Shown here one piece after another: positions 16,732 to 24,095 of a DNA stretch of 28,104 nt. The notes below the pieces were generated by a model. The model made no database searches, had not been told where the DNA came from, and saw only the letters and a program-made list of their open reading frames with translations. The first letter of the stretch is position 1, and every line of letters begins with the position of its first letter. Both the position numbers and the translations under genes were made by a program. This DNA is from Psychrosphaera sp. (lineage in GTDB: Bacteria > Pseudomonadota > Gammaproteobacteria > Enterobacterales > Alteromonadaceae), in assembly GCA_028098005.1 (NCBI GenBank), contig JAOHFM010000015.1, positions 1-28,104 of the forward strand, in the 5' to 3' direction.

Positions 16732-16743
16732 TTAGCGCGCTAA
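16732..16743. repeat. 12-bp perfect palindrome upstream of glcB
   Basis: TTAGCGCGCTAA, 26 bases before the glcB start, followed on the minus strand by C and six T. It may be a regulator site, or a weak attenuator between the LysR gene and glcB. The hairpin stem is only four base pairs once a loop is allowed. Confidence 0.35.
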
Positions 16744-16814
16744 TTCTAGATCCGAACCCTTATATAAAAATACCTTTGTATTTATATGTTCGCCATAAGT
16801 TTTGTGAATAATGG

Positions 16815-17747
16815 TTACTCAGCACCTACATCAACAATTAATCGACGTAACCAAACATGGCCAGCGTCATGATGTAATAAGGGAGACCAGGCCATTTTCA
16901 GTGCTATAGGCGGTATGTCAAATGGTGGTTCCATAGTGACCGTATCAGGGTTATCAGCGTATAGCTCAGCTGCTTTAGTCGGTAAAGTAGCAATTAAGCC
17001 TTGCTCTTTAGCGAGCCACATGGCCATGTGATAGTGTCTGGTGAACACGCTTATATCACGTTTTTTGCCAAATTTAGACAGCTCATTGTCTACCCAGCCA
17101 AGCTTTTGCACCTCATTTGGATCAATGCCTACACCCACACCAAAGCCGGTTTTACTCACCCAAACATGTTTATGTTGTAAATAGGTATCCAAATCTAAGT
17201 TGGGTAAGCAAGGGTGCTTAGCATTAACCATACAAGAGAAGGTATCGTACCAAATGACTTTTTGATGGAAGGACAACGGCAAATCATCAAATCGGTTAAT
17301 CGCCATATCAACCTTGCCAAGCTCAACGTCGTGGAAGCTCACGTCCGAAGGCGTCACAATATCAAGGGTTACACCGGGTGCTCGACTTCTTAATTCACCT
17401 AAAACACGTGCTAATAAAGTGGTTTCGGCATAGTCACTGGCCATGATTCGGAAGGTTCTGTTTGATTCTAACGGATCGAAATTCTTTTCTTTTTGAAGGG
17501 TTTCTTCCAGTTTTGAAAGAATACTACGGATTACAGGCTGTAATTCCAGTGCTCGTGCTGTTGGCACCATTCCCTCTGAAGTCCTTATTAGTATTGGGTC
17601 TGAGAACAGCTCTCGTAATCTTTTTAGGCCATTACTCATGGCTGGTTGTGTAATTGACAGTTTATCGGCGGCTCTGGTTACGTTTTTTTCTCGTAATAAT
17701 ACATCTAGATATACCAAAAGGTTGAGGTCGATCTTACTAATATTCAT
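16815..17747 (-). CDS. LysR-family transcriptional regulator, probable regulator of the glyoxylate shunt genes
   Basis: A 310-residue LysR-type regulator. The winged helix-turn-helix is at 1-65 (DLNLLVYLDVLLREKNVTRAADKLSITQPAMSNGLKRLRELFSDPILIRT), followed by a linker helix and a two-lobed effector domain of about 90-300. It lies between glcB and divergent aceA, and LysR proteins commonly control a divergent neighbour and themselves, so regulation of aceA (and perhaps glcB) is inferred. A pair of 11-base repeats in the divergent spacer, one overlapping its own start codon, is the candidate operator. The effector cannot be told from the sequence. Confidence 0.9.
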   Translation of the reverse strand: MNISKIDLNLLVYLDVLLREKNVTRAADKLSITQPAMSNGLKRLRELFSDPILIRTSEGMVPTARALELQPVIRSILSKLEETLQKEKNFDPLESNRTFRIMASDYAETTLLARVLGELRSRAPGVTLDIVTPSDVSFHDVELGKVDMAINRFDDLPLSFHQKVIWYDTFSCMVNAKHPCLPNLDLDTYLQHKHVWVSKTGFGVGVGIDPNEVQKLGWVDNELSKFGKKRDISVFTRHYHMAMWLAKEQGLIATLPTKAAELYADNPDTVTMEPPFDIPPIALKMAWSPLLHHDAGHVWLRRLIVDVGAE

Positions 17748-17789
17748 TTCATGAATTCCATGTATCGTAATTATTTATTTCATGAATCC
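17746..17789. promoter_or_regulatory. Candidate LysR operator: two ATTTCATGAAT repeats in the lysR/aceA spacer
   Basis: The 11-mer ATTTCATGAAT occurs at 17746-17756 and 17777-17787, 31 bp apart (three helical turns). Each contains the 8-bp palindrome TTCATGAA and is followed by TCC or CC. The first copy overlaps the start codon of the LysR gene, suited to autorepression. A partial TTCATG at 17824-17829 lies nearer aceA. Confidence 0.5.
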
Positions 17790-17807
17790 TAGTCGAATAG
17801 CATAGAG

Positions 17808-17838
17808 TTGTCAGCAGAAAAATTCATGGGGATACAAA
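17808..17838 (+). promoter_or_regulatory. Possible aceA promoter
   Basis: A -35-like TTGTCA at 17808-17813 is followed 19 bases later by TACAAA (17833-17838) as a weak -10. It lies 20 bases downstream of the second operator repeat, consistent with activator-dependent transcription from a poor core promoter. Confidence 0.35.
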
Positions 17839-17885
17839 TTAGTCTCTCCAACTAATAATAAATGATGTGAATAGAGGAAGTGCAT

Positions 17886-19481
17886 ATGTCTGCATATACT
17901 AACGAAATAGAACTATTGAATGCAATTAAAGCGCGCCACGGTGAAAGCTGGGCTGCAATTGAGCCAGAGTATGCAGCAAGAATGCGAGCGCAAAACAAAT
18001 TCAAAACGGGCTTAGACATTGCGCAGTATACCGCTGATATCATGCGTAAAGACATGGCTGACTACGACCGTGACTCTTCACAGTACACTCAGTCTTTAGG
18101 TTGTTGGCATGGTTTTATTGGCCAACAAAAAATGATTTCCATTAAGAAGCACTTCCAAACGACTGAGAAAAAGTACTTATACTTATCAGGCTGGATGGTT
18201 GCGGCGCTTCGTTCTGAGTTTGGTCCTTTACCTGACCAATCAATGCATGAAAAAACGTCTGTTGCATCATTAATTGCTGAGCTTTACACCTTCCTACGTC
18301 AAGCTGATGCACGTGAGCTAGGCGGTTTGTTCCGTCAATTAGACGATGCACGTGAAGCGGGCGATGAAGTATTAGCGAAAAAAGTACAAAACGAAATCGA
18401 CAACCACCAAACACACGTTGTGCCAATTATTGCTGATATTGATGCTGGTTTTGGTAATGCAGAAGCAACGTACTTAATGGCTAAACAAATGATTGAAGCT
18501 GGTGCTTGTGCTATTCAAATTGAAAACCAAGTGTCTGATGAAAAGCAATGTGGTCACCAAGATGGTAAAGTTACGGTTCCTCACGAAGACTTCCTAGCGA
18601 AAATTCGAGCTGTACGTTATGCCTTCTTAGAATTAGGTATTGATGACGGTGTTATCGTTGCTCGTACAGATTCATTAGGTGCAGGCCTTACAAAACAAAT
18701 CGCGGTTACTCGTGAGCCTGGTGATTTAGGTGATCAATACAACAGCTTCTTAGATTGTGAAGAAGTAGCTCCACAAGATTTAAACAACGGTGACTTAGTA
18801 CTAAATCGCGAAGGCAAACTATTGCGTCCTAAGCGTTTACCTTCAAACTTATTCCAGTTCCGCGCTGGTACAGGTGAAGATCGTTGTGTTCTAGATTGTA
18901 TTACTTCATTGCAAAACGGTGCTGACTTATTATGGATTGAAACGGAAAAGCCACACATTGGACAAATTGGTGCCATGGTTGACCGTATTCGTGAAGTGGT
19001 TCCAAATGCGAAACTAGTTTACAACAACAGCCCAAGCTTTAACTGGACGCTAAACTTCCGTCAGCAAGTATTTGATGCATGGTTAGAAGAAGGTAAAGAT
19101 TTAGCCTCGTACGACCGCGCACAACTTATGAGCGAAGAGTATGATGCAACAGAGCTAGCGCTTGAAGCTGATGCACGTATTCGCACTTTCCAAGCTGACT
19201 CAGCGCAGCAAGCGGGTATATTCCACCACTTGATTACGCTACCAACTTACCACACTGCTGCATTGTCTACTGACAACTTAGCGAAAGAGTACTTTGGTGA
19301 TGCAGGCATGTTAGGTTACGTTGAAGGCGTTCAGCGTAAAGAAATCCGTCAAGGGATTGCGTGTGTTAAACACCAAAACATGGCTGGTTCTGATATGGGC
19401 GATGATCATAAAGAATACTTTGCTGGTGAAGCTGCTCTTAAAGCGGGCGGTAAAGACAATACAATGAACCAGTTTGGTTAA
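17886..19481 (+). CDS. aceA: Isocitrate lyase AceA (long, 531-residue form)
   Basis: Cleaves isocitrate to succinate and glyoxylate, feeding malate synthase G encoded nearby. The 531-residue length is that of the Pseudomonas/marine gammaproteobacterial form rather than the 434-residue E. coli enzyme. Visible features are GWMVAALRSEFGPLPDQS, PIIADIDAGFGNAEATY with metal-binding aspartates, the active-site motif KQCGH with C222 (the classical form is KKCGH), VARTDSLGA and NNSPSFNW. ATG 17886 has GAGGA seven bases upstream and is preferred over an in-frame GTG at 17880. A clear terminator follows. Confidence 0.97.
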   Translation: MSAYTNEIELLNAIKARHGESWAAIEPEYAARMRAQNKFKTGLDIAQYTADIMRKDMADYDRDSSQYTQSLGCWHGFIGQQKMISIKKHFQTTEKKYLYLSGWMVAALRSEFGPLPDQSMHEKTSVASLIAELYTFLRQADARELGGLFRQLDDAREAGDEVLAKKVQNEIDNHQTHVVPIIADIDAGFGNAEATYLMAKQMIEAGACAIQIENQVSDEKQCGHQDGKVTVPHEDFLAKIRAVRYAFLELGIDDGVIVARTDSLGAGLTKQIAVTREPGDLGDQYNSFLDCEEVAPQDLNNGDLVLNREGKLLRPKRLPSNLFQFRAGTGEDRCVLDCITSLQNGADLLWIETEKPHIGQIGAMVDRIREVVPNAKLVYNNSPSFNWTLNFRQQVFDAWLEEGKDLASYDRAQLMSEEYDATELALEADARIRTFQADSAQQAGIFHHLITLPTYHTAALSTDNLAKEYFGDAGMLGYVEGVQRKEIRQGIACVKHQNMAGSDMGDDHKEYFAGEAALKAGGKDNTMNQFG

Positions 19482-19547
19482 TTATTAATTACCTTTACTG
19501 AGCTTTAAGCTCCAAATTTCCAAAGTCATCCTTTCTTTGGATACAAG

Positions 19548-19577
19548 ACGCCTGTTAGCAATAACGGGCGTTTTTTT
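19548..19577 (+). terminator. Intrinsic terminator after aceA
   Basis: Stem ACGCCTGTT / AACGGGCGT (19548-19556 with 19563-19571, one G-T pair) around a 6-base loop, followed by seven T. It closes the aceA transcript and insulates the downstream olsF promoter region. Confidence 0.88.
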
Positions 19578-19656
19578 ATTTTCGTTTATCTATTTTTGAT
19601 TTATCCGCTGACATTTATATAACCGAGACTTATACAACTGAAGTTGAGTTTGTTTG

Positions 19657-19741
19657 TTCAATTGTAATCAAATTGAAATTTAGATGGTTTGGTTCAATTG
19701 TCATCAAATTGAAATTGTTTGTTCAACTTTCTGTCATCAAG
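19657..19741 (+). promoter_or_regulatory. Phased 11-mer array upstream of olsF, PhoB-box-like
   Basis: The motif YTGTMATCAAR occurs three times: TTGTAATCAAA (19662-19672), TTGTCATCAAA (19698-19708) and CTGTCATCAAG (19731-19741), at steps of 36 and 33 bp. The first two sit in longer near-identical repeats with TTCAATT/AATTGAA arms. The E. coli Pho box is built of 11-bp units with CTGTCAT; the third copy matches that heptamer 7/7 and the second 6/7, and they are exactly three 11-bp units apart. The array ends 43 bases before the olsF start. The whole spacer from 19482 to 19783 holds otherwise only the aceA terminator. Confidence 0.5.
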
Positions 19742-19783
19742 TCCGCTTAATTTAGCACTTAACTCATAGTGTAGGTGAACGTC

Positions 19784-21532
19784 ATGATTTCAGTAAAAAA
19801 TGTGGTAGCAGAGCAGTTTCCAGCAATTGAAAGTGGCAACCCATTTCTAAAAAATTCTTTCCTTAGGTTTCTTCGTTTTATATTTCACGAAAGTGAATTC
19901 CAACGTTTTGAAGCGTCATACCCACATGTAAAAGGCATCGATTTTGTTGAGCAGGCTTTAGAGTTTTTTGAGTTTGACTACAGTGCCAATGAGCGTGAAA
20001 TTCGAAATATTCCAACCTCAGGCAAAGTAGTAGCCATCGCAAATCACCCCATCGGTAGTTTAGATGGATTGGTACTGCTTAAGTTACTGAGTAAAGTTCG
20101 CAAAGACGTAAAAGTGGTGGCAAATGAACTGCTTTGGGCCATTGAACCACTTAGACCTATGTTGCTTCCGGTTAATAACATGGGTGGTCGCACAGCAAAA
20201 GAAAACATGGCGGCTATCGAACAACACCTAACAAGTGGCGGAGCCTTGCTTATTTTTCCAGCCGGAGAAGTTTCAAGACTATCACCTACGGGTATTAAAG
20301 ATGGTGACTGGCGAAGTGGCTTTTTAAAGTTTGCGCAAAAAACGCAATCTGACATTTTACCTATACATGTTGATGGTAAAAACTCGGCGTTTTTCTACGG
20401 CTTGTCTATGTTGGCTAAACCTTTGAGCACCATTTGGCTAGTCCACGAAATGTTTAAACAACATGACCAAGAGCTAAAGCTTCGTATTGGAGCACCTATT
20501 GCACCGAGCACGTATAACAACCTGCCGATTGATAACAAACGACTAATCAAACTGTTCAAAAAACACGTTTATGCACTTAATAAACGTCGATGTGTACCAG
20601 AGTTTAGCTCTAGTTTAGAAAGCATTGCCCATCCAGAGTCTCCAACTTTAGTAAGAGAAGAGCTAAAGCAAAGCCAACGTTTAGGTGAAACTACGGATGG
20701 CAAACAAATATATTGTTTCCAGCCTAAAAGTGACGACGCTTCTGCAGTAATGAGAGAGCTAGCTCGACTGCGAGAGTTTACGTTTAGGTCAGTAGGCGAA
20801 GGTACGGGAAAAATGCGCGACTTTGATGCCTATGACTGGTTTTATGACCACGTTATTTTGTGGGATGACAATCAGTTAGAGATTGTAGGTGCTTATCGAA
20901 TGGTAGCCATGGAAAAGGTGAGAAAGCATTACACTGCGGAAGGTCTTTATACCGATACTTTGTTCGACTTAACCGCCATGCCAGAAGCGTTGAGTAATAA
21001 AACATTAGAGCTAGGCCGTAGCTTTATTCAGCCTAAGTATTGGGGCAAACGTAGCTTAGATTATTTGTGGCAAGGTGTTGGTGCATACCTAGCAACAAAA
21101 CCACAAATACAATATTTAATGGGGCCCGTAACTATTAGCAATGAGCTTCCTAAACAATGCCAGGCAAGTTTAATTCGTTACTATCAAACGTATTTTGGTC
21201 GTAAAGAGTCCGACTTTGACCACAGCAACTTGAATGAAAATAAAACCTGGCCAATTGCACGCAACCCTTATCAACTATGCGACACATTAGGTATTCAGTT
21301 TGATGGCAATAACGCCGTGGATGACTTTGTAAAACTGAAAGCTTATATGAAAGGGGAAAGCTGCGCGATACCAACGTTGTTTAAACAGTATACCGAGCTT
21401 TGTGACGATCACGGCACGCAATTTTTAAGCTATAACATTGACCCCGATTTTGCAGATTGCATAGACGGTTTTGTTTTTATCAATATTGAAAAAATGAAAC
21501 CGGCTAAACGCGACCGTTATTTAAGGTTCTAA
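19784..21532 (+). CDS. olsF: Bifunctional ornithine lipid synthase, OlsF type
   Basis: Makes phosphorus-free ornithine lipid: the C-terminal GNAT-like domain N-acylates ornithine to lyso-ornithine lipid and the N-terminal acyltransferase O-acylates it, as described for OlsF of Serratia. The 582-residue protein has an N-terminal PlsC-like domain (about 60-260) with the acyltransferase motif NHPIGSLDG at 87-95 and FPAGEVSR at 148-155. The C-terminal OlsB-like domain (about 310-560) has RLREFTFRSVGEGTGKMRDFDAYD, IVGAYRM, LELGRSFIQPKYWGKRSLDYLW and YLMGPVTIS. ATG 19784 with AGGTGA upstream is preferred to a GTG at 19775. It stands first in a run of five lipid/phosphate genes behind a PhoB-like array. 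Confidence 0.88.
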   Translation: MISVKNVVAEQFPAIESGNPFLKNSFLRFLRFIFHESEFQRFEASYPHVKGIDFVEQALEFFEFDYSANEREIRNIPTSGKVVAIANHPIGSLDGLVLLKLLSKVRKDVKVVANELLWAIEPLRPMLLPVNNMGGRTAKENMAAIEQHLTSGGALLIFPAGEVSRLSPTGIKDGDWRSGFLKFAQKTQSDILPIHVDGKNSAFFYGLSMLAKPLSTIWLVHEMFKQHDQELKLRIGAPIAPSTYNNLPIDNKRLIKLFKKHVYALNKRRCVPEFSSSLESIAHPESPTLVREELKQSQRLGETTDGKQIYCFQPKSDDASAVMRELARLREFTFRSVGEGTGKMRDFDAYDWFYDHVILWDDNQLEIVGAYRMVAMEKVRKHYTAEGLYTDTLFDLTAMPEALSNKTLELGRSFIQPKYWGKRSLDYLWQGVGAYLATKPQIQYLMGPVTISNELPKQCQASLIRYYQTYFGRKESDFDHSNLNENKTWPIARNPYQLCDTLGIQFDGNNAVDDFVKLKAYMKGESCAIPTLFKQYTELCDDHGTQFLSYNIDPDFADCIDGFVFINIEKMKPAKRDRYLRF

Positions 21533-21582
21533 CAATTAGAAACTGAGCAGAAGCCAGACCAAGAGTCAAACTAGGAGCGACG

Positions 21583-22416
21583 ATGAAGACAAAACATCAC
21601 TATGAAAGTTTGTGGATATCGGATATTCATTTGGGTTGTAAAGACTGCAAAGCAGAATTTTTGCTCGCGTTTTTAAAAAGCTGTGAAACAAGACGTATTT
21701 TTCTTGTGGGTGATATTGTTGATTTTTGGGCGTTAAATAGAAAAACCTTTTGGCCAGAAGCCCACAACAAGGTGTTCAATCACTTGTTGGAGTTGTCGCA
21801 GCAGGGCGTAGAGGTTATTTATATTCCGGGAAATCATGATGACGTGGTTCGTTCTTATCGGTCGTTCAACTTTGCCGGCATGAAAATACATCAAGAGTAT
21901 ATTCACGAAACGGTGTCGGGTAAAAAGCTACTGTTATTACACGGTGATAAATTTGATCAGCAAGTGTGTTTTGGGCGCTTTCATGCCAAATTAGGCGACG
22001 CGCTGTATGATTTACTACTGTTTTTAAACAGACAATTACACAAAGCGAGAAAGGCAACGGGAAGACCTTACTGGTCGTTGGCGTCATATTTAAAAACGAA
22101 AGTTAAAAAGGCCAATGAGGCCATTGAACGATATAAACAAGCCGCCTTATCCGAAGCAAAGCTTCAACAGGTAGATGGCGTAGTTTGTGGGCACATTCAT
22201 CATCCTCAAATTTGTTTGGAAAATGACCTGATGTATTGCAATGATGGTGATTGGGTGGAAAATTGTACCGTACTTGTTGAAACAGAGATTGGCGACCTTA
22301 AGTTGCTAAGGTGGAACGATGCCATTGATAACGTTGATATTTTAGGTCAAGTTAACTGGAGTAAACAGCAACAAAACAACAATAATCGACAAGTAGACCG
22401 GAAATGGGTATCTTAA
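21583..22416 (+). CDS. plcP: PlcP-type phospholipase C (calcineurin-like metallophosphoesterase; often annotated UDP-2,3-diacylglucosamine hydrolase)
   Basis: A 277-residue metallophosphoesterase with the two-metal motifs ISDIHLG (D14, H16), LVGDIVDFW (D44), IPGNHDD (N84, H85), LLHGDKFD (H120, D122) and CGHIHHP (H204, H206). The arrangement WPEAHN, YIPGNHD, GDALYD, RPYWSLASYLKTKVKKANEAI and MYCNDGDWVENCTVLVE follows what I recall of Sinorhizobium PlcP, which cleaves phospholipids to diacylglycerol during phosphate starvation, rather than LpxH (about 240 residues). It lies 50 bases after olsF and is likely cotranscribed. Automatic annotation may call it UDP-2,3-diacylglucosamine diphosphatase, but the gene context and sequence favour PlcP. 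The C-terminal tail is asparagine/glutamine-rich. Confidence 0.82.
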   Translation: MKTKHHYESLWISDIHLGCKDCKAEFLLAFLKSCETRRIFLVGDIVDFWALNRKTFWPEAHNKVFNHLLELSQQGVEVIYIPGNHDDVVRSYRSFNFAGMKIHQEYIHETVSGKKLLLLHGDKFDQQVCFGRFHAKLGDALYDLLLFLNRQLHKARKATGRPYWSLASYLKTKVKKANEAIERYKQAALSEAKLQQVDGVVCGHIHHPQICLENDLMYCNDGDWVENCTVLVETEIGDLKLLRWNDAIDNVDILGQVNWSKQQQNNNNRQVDRKWVS

Positions 22417-22461
22417 TTGTAATAAAATTGCATAAAACCTTATTTTTGGACAACCTTTTAC

Positions 22462-23418
22462 ATGACAAACTCCCAACCCGGATCGGGCGATTTAGCATTT
22501 AGTGATACCACCAAAATCGCCGTACTGGACATTGGTTCAAATAGCTTCCACTTTGTCGTGGGAGAAATGAGTAAACAATCAGTAAAGATCTTATATAAAT
22601 TAAAACAAAAAGTTCGTTTAGCCGACGGTTTATCGGATGACATGGTGCTTTCTAATGCCGCAATTGAACGTGGTGTAGAAGCATTGGAAAAGATTAACCA
22701 ACGAATTCAAACCTACAAACCTGACTTTGTTAAGGTGGTAGGCACTTATACACTTAGAAACGCCACAAATATTGCTGACTTTGAACGTTCGGCAAAATCG
22801 GTATTTTCATATCCAATACAAATTCTATCTGGCGAAGAAGAAGCTAAGTTGATTTTTAACGGTGTTGCTAGAAGCCACACATTAGACAAATCGACCTTAA
22901 TTATCGATATTGGCGGCGGTAGCACTGAATTTGTCATAGGCCAAAATAAGCAGTCTGATTTAGCAGTTAGCTTAGACATGGGTTGTGTTAGTTATTCGCA
23001 GCGTTATTTCCCTCAAAATATTATGACCAACGATGCCTTTGATAAAGCGATTAACGCTGCAAAAAATAATCTCAAAACCATTGAAGGCTCTTTTGTAAAT
23101 AAAGGCTGGGAAGTCTGCTTCGGCACCTCAGGCTCGGTAGAAAGCCTAGTGAGTGTTATTGCACAAGAAACCGGACAACCGCTGCCAAAACAAGCCATCA
23201 CGCTTGACGACTTATCTAAACTAAAGGCACTGTGCATTGCGGCGGGCAACAGTGATGCATTAAGTATTGGCGAGGTTAATGAATGCCGTAAACATGTATT
23301 TGCCGCAGGGTTGTCAATTATGATTGCGGCATTTGAAGTACTAAATATAGAATCATTAAAAGTAGTCACGTCGGCGTTAAGAGAAGGCGTAATGTATGAA
23401 GTTTTTGACGCCATATAA
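22462..23418 (+). CDS. Ppx/GppA family phosphatase (short exopolyphosphatase-like)
   Basis: Actin-fold phosphatase that releases phosphate from polyphosphate or hydrolyses pppGpp. The 318-residue protein has the phosphate-1 motif AVLDIGSNSFHFVVGE (19-34), the family blocks VVGTYTLRNATN, ILSGEEEAKLIFNGV and the phosphate-2 motif IIDIGGGSTEFVIG, with GTSGSVESL and AAGLSIM near the end. It lacks the C-terminal HD-like region found in the about 500-residue E. coli Ppx and GppA. Which substrate it uses cannot be read. It begins 45 bases after plcP. The preceding gap has TTGTAATAAAA (22417-22427), which resembles the upstream 11-mers, but the match is weak. Confidence 0.88.
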   Translation: MTNSQPGSGDLAFSDTTKIAVLDIGSNSFHFVVGEMSKQSVKILYKLKQKVRLADGLSDDMVLSNAAIERGVEALEKINQRIQTYKPDFVKVVGTYTLRNATNIADFERSAKSVFSYPIQILSGEEEAKLIFNGVARSHTLDKSTLIIDIGGGSTEFVIGQNKQSDLAVSLDMGCVSYSQRYFPQNIMTNDAFDKAINAAKNNLKTIEGSFVNKGWEVCFGTSGSVESLVSVIAQETGQPLPKQAITLDDLSKLKALCIAAGNSDALSIGEVNECRKHVFAAGLSIMIAAFEVLNIESLKVVTSALREGVMYEVFDAI

Positions 23419-23448
23419 GTAAATGATAAAGCAGGAACAATCTTCTTC

Positions 23449-23466
23449 ATTTCATCAATTTGTCTT
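23449..23466 (+). promoter_or_regulatory. Weak Pho-box-like site upstream of PAP2 gene
   Basis: ATTTCATCAATTTGTCTT matches the 18-base E. coli Pho-box consensus at 13 positions, counting degenerate ones, with the two half sites spaced 11 bp apart. It lies 82 bases before the PAP2 start. A/T-rich DNA makes such matches easy by chance. Confidence 0.28.
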
Positions 23467-23492
23467 GTAAAAGTAACATAGAAGAAATATAG

Positions 23493-23541
23493 CTCACCTA
23501 ATATTGAATTATGCAAAAAATGCATTTCACTAATAGGTGAG
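23493..23541 (+). promoter_or_regulatory. Leader hairpin that would sequester the PAP2 gene ribosome-binding site
   Basis: CTCACCTA (23493-23500) is perfectly complementary to TAGGTGAG (23534-23541), which is most of the Shine-Dalgarno sequence for the ATG at 23548. An inner stem ATGCA / TGCAT (23511-23515 and 23521-23525) lies in the loop. An 8-bp stem over an unusually strong Shine-Dalgarno is the layout of thermosensor or ligand-controlled leaders. Confidence 0.5.
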
Positions 23542-23547
23542 GTTACT

Positions 23548-24084
23548 ATGTTCGGTATAGCTAAAAATAACAAACTACAAGAGTTAGACACTCAGCTTTT
23601 CTACCAACTCAATCGCATATCAAAACATTCAATCAAAAACACAAGCAAGTGGGTCTCAAAAACAGGCGATGGCCACTTATACTTTGTTATTGCACTCGCC
23701 ACAATTGCTCTTAGTGATGAGTTTAGTCCTGACTTTTTTTATACTGCGTTAGCCGCTTTTGCTGTTGAACTGCCTATTTATTTAGTTTTGAAGAACCTAT
23801 TTAAACGAAACAGGCCCTTTGAAAAGTTAGTGGCATTTAAGTCTCATATTTCGCCATCCGATAAATTTAGTATGCCCTCTGGACACAGTGCTGCGGCCTT
23901 CTTATTTGCGACTGTTGTTGCTACCTATTTTCCAGCCTTCGCCATAGTTGCGTATATTTGGGCGAGTTTAATAGCACTTTCTCGTGTGTTATTAGGGGTA
24001 CACTTTCCTGGCGATACCATTATTGGAGCAGCACTTGGAATTGCTTGTGCGGAATTTGCTATCAACACGTTGAGTATTCTTTAA
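23548..24084 (+). CDS. PAP2-family phosphatase (PgpB-like, lipid phosphatase)
   Basis: Integral-membrane phosphatase likely to act on phosphatidate, phosphatidylglycerophosphate or undecaprenyl pyrophosphate. The 178-residue protein shows all three signature motifs: K-x6-RP (K82...R89-P90 in KNLFKRNRP), PSGH (110-113), and SR-x5-H-x3-D (S145, R146, H152, D156). Hydrophobic segments flank these motifs as expected for a 5-6 span protein. The active-site residues are complete. It lies 129 bases after the ppx-like gene and 11 before the glycosyltransferase gene, so those two are the likely operon; production of diacylglycerol for a glycolipid is an inference from context. Substrate is not determinable. 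Confidence 0.88.
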   Translation: MFGIAKNNKLQELDTQLFYQLNRISKHSIKNTSKWVSKTGDGHLYFVIALATIALSDEFSPDFFYTALAAFAVELPIYLVLKNLFKRNRPFEKLVAFKSHISPSDKFSMPSGHSAAAFLFATVVATYFPAFAIVAYIWASLIALSRVLLGVHFPGDTIIGAALGIACAEFAINTLSIL

Positions 24085-24095
24085 AAGGTGAATAT

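Noticed and set aside
19657..19716. Near-identical repeats 36 bp apart, similar in layout to a minimal CRISPR array
   Set aside because: Only two full copies with a 12-15 base gap, no cas genes and a promoter-proximal position; a regulatory array is more likely.
21583..22416. LpxH (UDP-2,3-diacylglucosamine diphosphatase) as the function of the metallophosphoesterase
   Set aside because: Length, the RPYWSLASYLK...VKKANEAI segment and the olsF/PAP2/GT context fit PlcP better; enzymatic proof is lacking.
23013..23591. 192-codon minus-strand frame opposite the ppx-like and PAP2 genes
   Set aside because: Composition is that of an antisense shadow, it spans two well-supported genes, and no domain is recognisable.
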